From positions 372,001 through 436,000 of the forward strand of contig CAVPHU010000005.1 of the NCBI GenBank assembly GCA_963704815.1: 64,000 bases of DNA, read 5' to 3'. The translations under genes and the position numbers were made by a program. The DNA is from DATKWD01 sp963704815 (GTDB lineage Bacteria; Actinomycetota; Acidimicrobiia; Acidimicrobiales; Salinilacustritrichaceae). Below are positions 8,132 through 16,165 of this stretch, one piece after another; within the stretch, counting starts at the first letter, position 1, and each line of letters begins with the position of its first letter. The notes beneath the pieces were generated by a model. The model did not search any database and was not told the DNA's origin. It worked only from the letters and a program-made list of their open reading frames with translations.

Positions 8132-9505
8132 CACCTTCACGTCGGCGCTCACCGGCCAGTGATCGGAGGGCAGCCGTCGGGCATCGATGCTCTGCCAGAC
8201 CGCGGCATCGAGGACCTCGACGTCGGCGCTCACCAGGATGTGATCGATCACCGTTCCCTTCGACCCCGGCTCGAAGTCGTGGTTGGTGGCGGGCTCGGCA
8301 CCCGAGGTCGACCGCATCGGCTGGGCACGAGTCCATCCGCCGTCGACGAGCACATCGAGCGGTGGACTGTCCGGCACCGAGTTCAGGTCGCCCACGATGA
8401 CCGCCGGTCGGAGGTGGTCGACCCACTCGACGAGTTGTCCGGCCGATCGAATGCGACGCTCGACGGAGGCGGCGTCGAGGTGGGTGTTGGCGACCAGCAG
8501 TCGGGCGCCTCCCCATGCGTCGAGGAGGTCGACCATCGTCACCACGCGAGGGAACGGGGCATCGGGGAGCGTGGAACCGGGTGTGTCGGGTCGGTCGCCG
8601 AACCAGCGGGTGGAGGTCGACTCCAGGTCGAACCGCTCGGCTCGCCAGAAGATGGCGCAGAACTCGCCCCGACCGTTCGCGTTTCGACCGACCCCGGCCC
8701 AGCGGTGGTCGGGGAGGACACGGGCAAGGGTGCGGACCTGGAAGCGAAACGCCTCCTGGATGCCGATCACGTCGGCGTCGACGTCGAGCATCGCCTGGGC
8801 CGTCAGCCTCCGCCGGAGCCACCACAGGTGCCGCCCGTCGTTGAACGCACGTCCGTTGCGGATGTTGAACGTCGCCACGCGGATGGTCGACGCCGAGCGG
8901 CGGCCGCTGGCCGAGCCGACCGCGGCCACCACCGGAATGCCCGATGGCCGAGGGTCGGTGCGGTCGACCACCGCGGTCGCGACGCCGGCGGCGATCACCC
9001 CGATGGCGGCGCCACCCACGACGTCGAGGGGCCAGTGGGCGCCGAGGTGGACGCGAGCGACGGCCGTGGCGATCGGAAGAACGAGGATCGGCCACGCGCG
9101 CCGCGGGTATCGCCACACCACCGCGACCGCGATGGCCGTGGCGATGGCGGTGTGGGTCGACGGATAGCCGAACCCCTCGAACTCACCGGCAATGGGTCGT
9201 GGCCGGCCGACCACCTCCTTGCCCAGTTCGGCGCTGATCCAGGCCCCCGCGCCGGCGATGCCGATCGACCAGGCAGTCAGGCGGGCGCGCAAGACGGCGG
9301 CAAGCGCGACCGCGAGCACGACCGCTCCCCTGGTGCCCGACTGCATCAGGACCTCGAGGCTCCCGGTGACACCGTCCCAACCGGCGATGTCCGCGGACCC
9401 CGTGATCTCCCAACCGGCGACCCCGCGTGACGCCGCCGCGGCCGTCACGAGCAGCACGCCGGCGGCCACGGCGACCGAGGGGATCACGCGCCGCCACGAA
9501 CTCAC
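8072..9505 (-). CDS. PAP2-family phosphatase fused to endonuclease/exonuclease/phosphatase domain
   Basis: 477 residues from GTG 9505, seven bases after the upstream stop. Residues ~1-190 form a membrane PAP2 lipid-phosphatase-type domain with several helices and the motifs KEVVGRPRP, YPSTHTA and RVHLGAHWPLD (the three classic acid-phosphatase motifs). After a short linker, residues ~205-460 form an EEP (exonuclease III/sphingomyelinase-like) fold: ATFNIRNG, IGIQEAF, LVANTHLD, VIVGDLNSVPDS and SDHWPVSADV supply the metal-binding and catalytic residues. Together they could act on phospholipids or polyisoprenyl phosphates at the membrane (inference). The tail overlaps the convergent isochorismatase-like gene by 60 bases. 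Confidence 0.85.
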   Translation of the reverse strand: MSSWRRVIPSVAVAAGVLLVTAAAASRGVAGWEITGSADIAGWDGVTGSLEVLMQSGTRGAVVLAVALAAVLRARLTAWSIGIAGAGAWISAELGKEVVGRPRPIAGEFEGFGYPSTHTAIATAIAVAVVWRYPRRAWPILVLPIATAVARVHLGAHWPLDVVGGAAIGVIAAGVATAVVDRTDPRPSGIPVVAAVGSASGRRSASTIRVATFNIRNGRAFNDGRHLWWLRRRLTAQAMLDVDADVIGIQEAFRFQVRTLARVLPDHRWAGVGRNANGRGEFCAIFWRAERFDLESTSTRWFGDRPDTPGSTLPDAPFPRVVTMVDLLDAWGGARLLVANTHLDAASVERRIRSAGQLVEWVDHLRPAVIVGDLNSVPDSPPLDVLVDGGWTRAQPMRSTSGAEPATNHDFEPGSKGTVIDHILVSADVEVLDAAVWQSIDARRLPSDHWPVSADVKVSAPGGDDGVGRGEGGDQVQ

Positions 9506-9512
9506 GGGCGGG

Positions 9513-10388
9513 TCATTCGCCGAAGGCGGCGCTCCATCCCGTCCCACGCTCGACACCGGGCGGATCGTAACCACGCTCCCAGAGCCTTCGGATGAACACC
9601 CTCCAGCACAACCACAGGAAGGCGAAGAACAGCACACCGCCGATGGTGGTGCGGACGAGCACCTCCTGCCAGCCGGCGTCGGACAGATCGACCCCGTTCA
9701 CGTAGTCCGGGCCACCCCAGACGGGCTGGAACGGCGTCTTGGCGTCGAACCGGGCGAACAGGAACCACGACGTCATCCGGGCGAGCCCGTAGAAGAGGAA
9801 GCCTCGGTACACCAGCAACAGGCCTGGCTCCTGGAGCCGGAAGGTCCGGCCGATCCAGCCCCACACCCGCGGGTCGGCGGGGATGACGGTGGTCCGGAAG
9901 TAGCTCCGGCGCAGCGTCCGCCAGGCGAAGGCCACGAGCAGGACGAACCAGAAGAAGTCCCAGACTCCACCGAGACTGCTGTAGTAGGCCGCGGCGTCGC
10001 CGTAGCGGCCCTGCGACGCGGCGTGCTGCCACATGCTCACGGTCACCGGCTCGGTCGAGAACGGGAAGAACGGCATGGTGCCGGCCGTGTCGGCGAAGTC
10101 GGTGAGGACGTGGGCCCACTGCCCGATCAGGATGCCGAGCGCCCAACTCCGGCTCCGGGTGACCGCCAGCACGATCGTCGCGAACAGCACGCCGAACAAC
10201 AACGAGTGGGTGGGGCCGACCCCGGGCCACCCGCGGTGGAACGCCGCCGGGTTGGTGGCCGCATAGACGAACGACTTGGTGAACAGATCGGGCGCCAGGG
10301 CGCCGAGCACGATGGCCAGGAACGACACCTTCAGCCCGGTGTGCTTCTGGAGGAAGTAGTTCTCGAACTCGTGGGCGGCCCAACTCAT
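9513..10388 (-). CDS. membrane-bound metal-dependent hydrolase-like protein (YdjM/DUF457 type)
   Basis: 291 residues, polytopic. The N-terminal half has the His/Asp-rich pattern of the YdjM-like membrane metal-dependent hydrolases: LGALAPDLFTK near residue 33, GPTHSLLFG near residue 58 and GQWAHVLTDFADTAG near residue 90. Later helices surround Trp-rich loops. ATG 10388 overlaps the preceding TGA (ATGA), so it is translationally coupled to the small membrane protein upstream and followed by the PAP2-EEP gene, probably one operon. Enzymatic activity has not been established for most family members; substrate unknown. Confidence 0.8.
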   Translation of the reverse strand: MSWAAHEFENYFLQKHTGLKVSFLAIVLGALAPDLFTKSFVYAATNPAAFHRGWPGVGPTHSLLFGVLFATIVLAVTRSRSWALGILIGQWAHVLTDFADTAGTMPFFPFSTEPVTVSMWQHAASQGRYGDAAAYYSSLGGVWDFFWFVLLVAFAWRTLRRSYFRTTVIPADPRVWGWIGRTFRLQEPGLLLVYRGFLFYGLARMTSWFLFARFDAKTPFQPVWGGPDYVNGVDLSDAGWQEVLVRTTIGGVLFFAFLWLCWRVFIRRLWERGYDPPGVERGTGWSAAFGE

Positions 10389-10624
10389 CGAGCCGGGGCT
10401 CCGAAGAACCGGGCTCGGGCCCAATGGAACGTCCGGGGGACGACCACCAGCACCAGGAGCACGAACAGCGGGCCGACGAACCAGTTCAGGAAGTAGCTCT
10501 TGAAGAAGTAGCCGAGCACGACGAGCAGGGCGACCGCTGCGACTTGCGCCGTGACCGAGACGGTCCCCTCGTTGGGGGCCGGCGGACGGGCCGGGCCGTC
10601 GCCGGCGCCGGGCTCAGCGGGCAC
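10385..10624 (-). CDS. small membrane protein
   Basis: 79 residues from GTG 10624, immediately after the stop of the 93-residue gene. A Pro/Gly-rich N-terminus (about 20 residues) is followed by two membrane helices at about 24-42 (VTAQVAAVALLVVLGYFF) and 47-64 (VGPLFVLLVLVVV), ending with basic residues. No family recognised. Four-base overlap with the downstream hydrolase-like gene suggests a shared operon and perhaps a small partner subunit. Confidence 0.7.
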   Translation of the reverse strand: MPAEPGAGDGPARPPAPNEGTVSVTAQVAAVALLVVLGYFFKSYFLNWFVGPLFVLLVLVVVPRTFHWARARFFGAPAR

Positions 10625-10906
10625 TCAGGTGGCGACGGCGGACTTGCGTCGGTCGGCGTCGAGCCGAGCGACCTCGGTCACCAACCGGGCGGGCACGGCC
10701 GGCGGCGCGCCCACGAGTGCATCGCCGTCGAGGCCGATCGAGTCGAGGTAGGCCACCGTCGCTTCGTGGTCGGCGAGGCGGCGCTCGAGGGCCGAGCGAC
10801 CACGTAGTCGGTCATGGAGCCGGCGGCCGGCGGCACGGACGATCGCGACCCCGACCATCGACTGCATCAGGGTCGCCTCGGCTGCGGTCACACAAGAGGA
10901 GCACAT
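10625..10906 (-). CDS. small conserved-type protein of unknown function
   Basis: 93 residues beginning MCSSCVTAAEATLMQS, with a CxxC pair at residues 2-5 that may be a metal or redox site. The remainder is helical and charged (RRLHDRLRGRSALERRLADH). The start is supported by a minus-strand TAGAGT box (10919-10914) seven bases upstream, so this is probably the leaderless first gene of the operon running down to the PAP2-EEP gene at 8072. No function can be assigned. Confidence 0.65.
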   Translation of the reverse strand: MCSSCVTAAEATLMQSMVGVAIVRAAGRRLHDRLRGRSALERRLADHEATVAYLDSIGLDGDALVGAPPAVPARLVTEVARLDADRRKSAVAT

Positions 10907-10952
10907 CTCTCGGACTCTACATCGCGGGTCGGAGCCGAGATTCGGAGCGAGG

Positions 10953-11423
10953 TCAGGTCGGCGGGTCGTACAACGCGAGCTCGCCGGCGCCCGGGGGCTC
11001 GATGAGCCCGGCCCAGTAGTCGAGGTGCACTCGCATCATCGGGTGGTTGCGCCACATGGGCTCGGCGTTGCGGATCTCGATGCGACGCCAGAGCTCGTCG
11101 AGCGGGACATCGAGGTAGCGCAGTTCGACGGCGGCGCCGAGCTCGTGGGCACGTACGCGCAGCGCATCACGCTCCTCTCTCGCCCAGACTCCCCACTCGA
11201 TGACGACGGTCAGCCCGTGGCCGAGCAGCTGTTGGGCCACCACCCACTGGAGCTGTTCGAGCCGGAACCGGAATCCGTCCTCCTCCCACAAGCTCACCTC
11301 GAGCGCCTGCATCCACTCGTCCGGGCAGAAGCGGATCGCTCCGAGGTCGGCCTCGAGCTCGCTCGCCAGGGTGGTCTTGCCCGAGCCCGGAAGCCCGCAC
11401 AGCAGGATGAGTCGTCCGCCCAC
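10953..11423 (-). CDS. AAA-family ATP-binding protein, small-molecule kinase-like
   Basis: 156 residues, GTG start six bases after the thioesterase stop (operon). Walker A is LCGLPGSGKTTLA at about residues 8-20; FCPDEWMQAL is the substrate/Asp motif seen in zeta-toxin and chloramphenicol-phosphotransferase-like kinases. The likely reaction is ATP-dependent phosphorylation of a small metabolite; substrate unknown. The length is typical of this single-domain group. Confidence 0.8.
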   Translation of the reverse strand: MGGRLILLCGLPGSGKTTLASELEADLGAIRFCPDEWMQALEVSLWEEDGFRFRLEQLQWVVAQQLLGHGLTVVIEWGVWAREERDALRVRAHELGAAVELRYLDVPLDELWRRIEIRNAEPMWRNHPMMRVHLDYWAGLIEPPGAGELALYDPPT

Positions 11424-11429
11424 GTCGCC

Positions 11430-12269
11430 TCAGCCGGCTCGCCGATACACCGCGACCGCGGTGGCGATGACCCGATCGTCCTTGCCCTCGTCGTGGAGGG
11501 TCGCTCGGACCGCCAGCCGTTCGGTGCCGCTCGACTCGACCTCGGCCACCGCTCGGAACGGGCCGACGACGCCGGGGCGCACCATCATCACCGTCCACGT
11601 CTCGATCTGGAAGTCATCACCGAGCACGGCGGTGATGGCGTCGTTGGCCGCCGTCTCGAGAGCGACGTTGAGCGGGCCGATGTGCAGCGCCGCGTGCGGC
11701 GAGGCGTGCTCGGGCGTCAGTTCGGGAAGCCGGAACGCCCCGTCGGCGCCTCGCTCGACCGCGAACACCGTCGAGAGCGGCGGCAGGTCGGGCGAGTCCT
11801 CGACCGGAAGTGGCGGATTGTCGACGGGCTCGAACCCGCCAGGGACGTCGCCGAGGCTCACGCCGGTTCCGGACGAGACAGCGATGACCCGGTCGTGGTC
11901 GGCCGCATCGACCACCCTCGACCGGCTGAACCCCATCGTTCGACCGAGGTGGACGACCTCGCGCTGGACATCGACCCTCGAGACGCCGAGCGCGGGGTCG
12001 AGGATCTCGTACGACATGACGACCGGAGCAGGGACGCACTCGTCGTCGAGCCAGTAGGGCTCGGGTGCGGCGATGACCATCGGCGCCGCCATCACCCCAC
12101 CCGACGGATTGCGCATGTCGTGTCGGAGTGGCATCGACTCGACCTCCACGCCGGCGTCGACCCCCGGCGAGACCTTGCCGAGATAGCGATAGGTCAGCAG
12201 CGCGGTCCACGCCTCGCCGAATCGGTCCCAGTGCTGCTCCGAACCCGCCGACCGGATGTCATCGACCAT
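11430..12269 (-). CDS. tandem hotdog-fold (acyl-CoA thioesterase-like) protein
   Basis: 279 residues beginning MVDDIRSAGSEQ. Two hotdog-like halves are visible: residues ~30-130 (the active loop region is RHDMRNPSGGVMAAPM, then VSYEI and EVVHLGRTMGFSRSRVVD) and ~165-275 (HASPHAALHIGPLNVALETAAN, then ETWTVMMVRPGVVGPFRAVAEVE, ending ATAVAVYRR). The pattern fits PaaI/acyl-CoA thioesterases that hydrolyse acyl-CoA, probably acting as a double-hotdog monomer. I prefer 12269 over an in-frame start 39 bases upstream because a minus-strand TAGGAT box (12280-12275) sits five bases before it. Confidence 0.75.
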   Translation of the reverse strand: MVDDIRSAGSEQHWDRFGEAWTALLTYRYLGKVSPGVDAGVEVESMPLRHDMRNPSGGVMAAPMVIAAPEPYWLDDECVPAPVVMSYEILDPALGVSRVDVQREVVHLGRTMGFSRSRVVDAADHDRVIAVSSGTGVSLGDVPGGFEPVDNPPLPVEDSPDLPPLSTVFAVERGADGAFRLPELTPEHASPHAALHIGPLNVALETAANDAITAVLGDDFQIETWTVMMVRPGVVGPFRAVAEVESSGTERLAVRATLHDEGKDDRVIATAVAVYRRAG

Positions 12270-12274
12270 GGAAC

Positions 12275-12284
12275 ATCCTACGCT
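12275..12284. promoter_or_regulatory. overlapping divergent -10 boxes
   Basis: The minus-strand -10 TAGGAT (12280-12275, thioesterase) and plus-strand -10 TACGCT (12279-12284, ltrA) share two bases and lie five and eight bases from their start codons. RNA polymerase can hardly occupy both at once, so the two leaderless genes are probably expressed in competition. Confidence 0.5.
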
Positions 12285-12292
12285 CCCGCGGG

Positions 12293-13435
12293 ATGAAGGG
12301 CATCCCACTTCCCGACCTCACCGAGGACTTCACCGCCGATCCGGTGGAGCTGTTCTTCGATCTGGCCTACGTGTTCGCGTACGCCCAGATCGTCGCCTTC
12401 CTCGTGCACGATCCGACGTGGTCGGGCGCCGGCAAGGCAGCCCTGCTGTTCGGGCTGATCTGGCTTCCCTGGTCACAGGTGACCTGGACCGCCAACGCGG
12501 TCTCCGGCAACAACCGGCGGGTGCGGATCCTGTTCCTCATCGCGACCGCGACGAGTGTCCCGCTGGCTGCCTCGGTCTCGACCGCCTTCGACGCCGGCGG
12601 ACCGCTCTTCGCCGGGTCGGTCATCGGCATCATGTTGATCGGGTTCGCAGCCAACACGCTCGCCCTCGAACGAGGCGGAGCCGTGCTCCGGTCGGCCAAC
12701 ACCTGGAACGGCATCAATGCGGCCGGCATGGTGCTGCTCGCCGTCGGCGCCATGCTGGACGGCCAGCCGCGCATCTGGTGCTGGCTCGGCACACTCGGGT
12801 TCGTCCTGATCGCCATGGGGGTGGCGGGTCGGGGCGAGTGGATCATCCGGACCGGCCACATGGCCGAGCGACACGGCCTCATCATCATCGTCGCGCTGGG
12901 CGAGATCATCGTGGCCGTCGGACTGCCCGTGATCGATGCCCTCGAAGCGGGTGAGGGCATTCCGGCCAAGGTGGCCGCCGCCCTGGTCGGCGCCGCCGTC
13001 TTCGCCTGCCTCCTCTGGTGGGCCTACTTCGACCGCGTGGGTCCGGCGCTCGAACATCGGGCCGAGCAACTCACCGAGCCGCAGGATCGTGGCCGGTACG
13101 TCCGCGACGTGTACACGGGAGCCCACGCCGGCATCGTGGCGGGGATCATCCTGGCTGCCGCGGCGCTCGAGGAGATCGCCCTGCATCCGGGCGACGTGAT
13201 TCCCGAAGAGTTCCGGCTGATGTTCATCGCCGGACTCGGGCTGTCGACGGTCTCGGTGGCCATCGCGATCTGGCGGGCCTACCGCGTGGTCGCACGCGAA
13301 CGACTGCTCGCCGGGGCCGCCGTCGCCCTGGTCCTGGTCGTCACCGCCTCGCTCCAGGGAGTGGTGGCGATCCTGATCGTCGACGTGGTGATCCTGGTCG
13401 CGCTCGTGTTCGAACACGCACGCGTCGAACGCTGA
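12293..13435 (+). CDS. ltrA: low-temperature-requirement A (LtrA) family membrane protein
   Basis: 380 residues, with the hallmark N-terminus of LtrA proteins: ...PVELFFDLAYVFAYAQI at about residues 16-32, followed by about ten membrane helices. GEWIIRTGHMAERHGLIIIVALGEII near residue 180-205 matches the conserved ERxGLxxIIALGE block (shown here only in part). LtrA proteins are widespread integral membrane proteins; their biochemical role is not established beyond a Listeria cold-growth phenotype. The start follows TACGCT by eight bases (leaderless), divergent from the thioesterase gene, and it ends five bases from the convergent SDR. Confidence 0.88.
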   Translation: MKGIPLPDLTEDFTADPVELFFDLAYVFAYAQIVAFLVHDPTWSGAGKAALLFGLIWLPWSQVTWTANAVSGNNRRVRILFLIATATSVPLAASVSTAFDAGGPLFAGSVIGIMLIGFAANTLALERGGAVLRSANTWNGINAAGMVLLAVGAMLDGQPRIWCWLGTLGFVLIAMGVAGRGEWIIRTGHMAERHGLIIIVALGEIIVAVGLPVIDALEAGEGIPAKVAAALVGAAVFACLLWWAYFDRVGPALEHRAEQLTEPQDRGRYVRDVYTGAHAGIVAGIILAAAALEEIALHPGDVIPEEFRLMFIAGLGLSTVSVAIAIWRAYRVVARERLLAGAAVALVLVVTASLQGVVAILIVDVVILVALVFEHARVER

Positions 13436-13439
13436 GCCC

Positions 13440-14210
13440 TTACTTCGGTGCGAAGCGCTGGCCGGCGTCGAGCCGGATGGTGCCGCCGTTGAGCATCGGG
13501 TTCTCGACGATTGCCACCGCCAGCTTCCCGTACTCCTCGGGCCGACCCATCCGCTTCGGGAACGCTGCGTCCTTGGTCAGCTGATCGGCGTACTCGTCCG
13601 GGATCCCCGAGGTGAGCCCGGTGGCGAACAGGCTCGGCGCGACGGTGTTGACCCGGATGCCGAGGCTCCCCAGATCGCGCGCCATGGTGAGGGTCATTCC
13701 GGCGATGCCCGCCTTGGCCGCCGTGTAGGCGACCTGACCGATCTGGCCCTCGAAGGCCGCGATGCTCGCCGTGTTGATGATCACTCCTCGCTCGTCGGCC
13801 TCGTCGTCCGGTTCGTTGCTCGCCATGTGCACGGCCACCAGACGGCTGACGTTGAAGGTGCCGATGAGGTTCAGGTCGATGGTGAATCGGAATTCGTCGA
13901 GCGGGTGCGGGCCGTCCTTGCCGAGCGTGCGCCGCGCCACCCCGCCACCGGCGGTGTTGATCGAGATGTGGATGCCGCCGTGAGCCTCGGCCACGGCGTC
14001 GAGCACCCCCTCGACCTCGTCGAACTTCATCACGTCGATCGGGTGGAACGTCGCCCCGCGCCCGATCGAGTCGGCGACCGCGACGCCGTCGGAGGACTCG
14101 AGGTCGCAGATCGCGATCGTGGCCCCACGGTCGGCCAGCATCTCGGCCGCGCTCCTGGCCATACCCGATGCGCCGCCCACCACAGCGGCGGTCTTCCCGT
14201 CGATCTGCAC
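13440..14210 (-). CDS. SDR, 3-hydroxyacyl-CoA dehydrogenase type II-like
   Basis: 256 residues from GTG 14210, chosen because AAGGGAGA stands seven bases upstream. The Rossmann motif is VVGGASGMARSAA near residue 9, SINTAGGGVA replaces the usual NNAG block, and the catalytic YTAAK is near residue 160. SFKR-like sequence MARDLGSLGIRVNTVAP and FPKRMGRPEEYGKL resemble HSD10/FabG-like enzymes that oxidise 3-hydroxyacyl-CoA. It probably serves beta-oxidation in the cytoplasm. Convergent with ltrA. Confidence 0.88.
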   Translation of the reverse strand: MQIDGKTAAVVGGASGMARSAAEMLADRGATIAICDLESSDGVAVADSIGRGATFHPIDVMKFDEVEGVLDAVAEAHGGIHISINTAGGGVARRTLGKDGPHPLDEFRFTIDLNLIGTFNVSRLVAVHMASNEPDDEADERGVIINTASIAAFEGQIGQVAYTAAKAGIAGMTLTMARDLGSLGIRVNTVAPSLFATGLTSGIPDEYADQLTKDAAFPKRMGRPEEYGKLAVAIVENPMLNGGTIRLDAGQRFAPK

Positions 14211-14282
14211 GATTGTCTCCCTTCGTCGGTGCCCGCTCGCCGGGCGACCTGAGCGGCGCATGGTAGGCCGACGAGTCACCCC

Positions 14283-14320
14283 GGGATGCGAGGCGGCCGA
14301 ACTCGGCGTCGACGCATCCC
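14283..14320. repeat. 8-bp perfect inverted repeat in intergenic region
   Basis: GGGATGCG (14283-14290) and CGCATCCC (14313-14320) flank 22 bases, between the SDR start and the ACT-domain gene. It could be a regulator site for either divergent gene. No other copy noticed. Confidence 0.35.
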
Positions 14321-14392
14321 ATCGCTTCCCGATTCACGAAGTGTTCACGGACACGACCGACTCGCGACCCAGACCAGCGGAATCATTCGTGC

Positions 14393-14686
14393 ATGTCCTA
14401 CCCGCCGCGTGAGCACGTCGTGCTGACGCTCCGACTGCCCGACCGACCGGGCGCGCTCGGCGCTGTGGCGTCACGCATCGGAGCGCTCGGCGCCGACATC
14501 ACCGAGGTGACGATTCGCCGTCGCGGCCACGGTCTGGCCGAGGACGTGCTCCACCTCGACCTGCCCACCCATCACGATCTCGACGTCGTCGGTCTCCTCC
14601 TCACCGAGATCGCCCACGTCGACGGCGTCGAGGCGCCGTGCCTCACGCTCCCGGGTGACTCGTCCTGCTGCACCACGCCGGACTGA
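14393..14686 (+). CDS. ACT-domain protein
   Basis: 97 residues that are almost entirely one ACT domain: HVVLTLRLPDRPGALGAVAS at about residues 8-27, then IGALGADITEVTIRRRGHG. The DRPGALG loop is the amino-acid binding signature. Stand-alone ACT proteins sense amino acids or related ligands and act as regulators or subunits; partner unknown. Ends with CC near the C-terminus (DSSCCTTPD). Followed after 24 bases by a SnoaL-like gene in the same direction. Confidence 0.8.
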   Translation: MSYPPREHVVLTLRLPDRPGALGAVASRIGALGADITEVTIRRRGHGLAEDVLHLDLPTHHDLDVVGLLLTEIAHVDGVEAPCLTLPGDSSCCTTPD

Positions 14687-14710
14687 ATCCGGTCGCTACG
14701 GTCGACAGCG

Positions 14711-15031
14711 ATGTGGTTCGCCGACTATCTCGACGCGTGGGCCCGCCACGATCTCGACGCGATCATGGCCAGCGTCACCGACGACATCACCCACGAAGAC
14801 GTGGCCCTCGGTCAGCAGGCCTCCGGGCGCGAGGCGTTCGGACGGTTCGTGCGCGGGTCCTTCGCCAACGAACCCGACGCGCGATTCGAACTCGTGAGCT
14901 TCGTCGAGCACGGCGAGCGATTCGCTGCCGAGTGGGTCATGCAGCCGATGGGCGTGCGGGGATCGTCGGTCGGCGAACGTCGCGGCGGCAAGGTCGCCGC
15001 ACAGCGCGACTACTGGAACATCCCGGAGTGA
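14711..15031 (+). CDS. SnoaL-like/NTF2-fold protein
   Basis: 106 residues with the cone-fold pattern of SnoaL-like polyketide cyclase relatives: YLDAWARHDLDAIMASVTDD (residues 5-24), GREAFGRFVRGSFANEPDARF, and a closing strand RDYWNIPE. Such domains are small ligand-binding proteins or isomerases; function here unknown. The ATG is preceded by TACGGT (14697-14702) at eight bases, so the gene has its own leaderless promoter even though it follows the ACT gene closely. A hairpin at 15040-15059 ends it. Confidence 0.78.
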   Translation: MWFADYLDAWARHDLDAIMASVTDDITHEDVALGQQASGREAFGRFVRGSFANEPDARFELVSFVEHGERFAAEWVMQPMGVRGSSVGERRGGKVAAQRDYWNIPE

Positions 15032-15039
15032 CCCTGTGG

Positions 15040-15059
15040 GTACGGCCCGCCGGCCGTAC
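15040..15059 (+). terminator. hairpin after SnoaL-like gene
   Basis: GTACGGC-CCGCCG-GCCGTAC, a perfect 7-bp stem with 6-base loop nine bases after the stop codon. No T-run. Confidence 0.5.
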
Positions 15060-15105
15060 GCACTCGACCCGAGGTCGGGCCCACCGACCGTGAGAAACTG
15101 CCCGA

Positions 15106-15606
15106 ATGGCTCGCGTGCTGTTCGTCTGTACCGGCAACGCGACGCGTTCGGTGCTCGCAGCCGGCCTGCTGGCCCACCATCGCCCCGATCTCGAGCCGGT
15201 CAGCAGCGGGACACTCGTGATCGAAGGCTGCCCGCCGTCGGCCCGCACGCGGGCCGTGTTCGAGGCCATCGACCTCGACGTGCCGTCGCACCGCAGTGCA
15301 CAGACGCGCCACGACGACCTGGTGGCGGCGGACGCGGTCGTTGCCCTGGCTCCCGAGCACGTGGGGTGGGTCCGGCGTGAGCATCCGACGATGGCCGACC
15401 ACACCATCACACTGAAGCGTCTCCACCGCGACCTCGAAGGTGGCGATCGCCCGCTGCACCAGCGAGTGCGCGATCTCGGCCCCCGATCGATCGAGGTCGA
15501 GGCGTGGGAGGAGGTCGTCGACCCGGGCGGCCAGGAAGTCGACGCCTACGTCGCGTGCGCGCTGGAGATCCGCGAGCTGATGATCGGCCTCGCAGACCGC
15601 TGGTGA
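15106..15606 (+). CDS. low-molecular-weight protein-tyrosine-phosphatase family protein
   Basis: 166 residues. The P-loop CTGNATRS (residues 8-15, C-X5-R-S) sits at the N-terminus exactly as in LMW phosphatases and arsenate reductases of this fold, and VVDPGGQE near residue 143 supplies the DP catalytic Asp. It dephosphorylates phosphotyrosine or a small phosphoester; in actinobacteria such enzymes may control surface polysaccharide or signalling. No linked kinase here. Cytoplasmic, single gene. Confidence 0.87.
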   Translation: MARVLFVCTGNATRSVLAAGLLAHHRPDLEPVSSGTLVIEGCPPSARTRAVFEAIDLDVPSHRSAQTRHDDLVAADAVVALAPEHVGWVRREHPTMADHTITLKRLHRDLEGGDRPLHQRVRDLGPRSIEVEAWEEVVDPGGQEVDAYVACALEIRELMIGLADRW

Positions 15607-15634
15607 AGCGCCGGCCTCCTGCGACGACTGCACC

Positions 15635-16162
<528 letters not shown>

Positions 16163-16165
16163 AGG

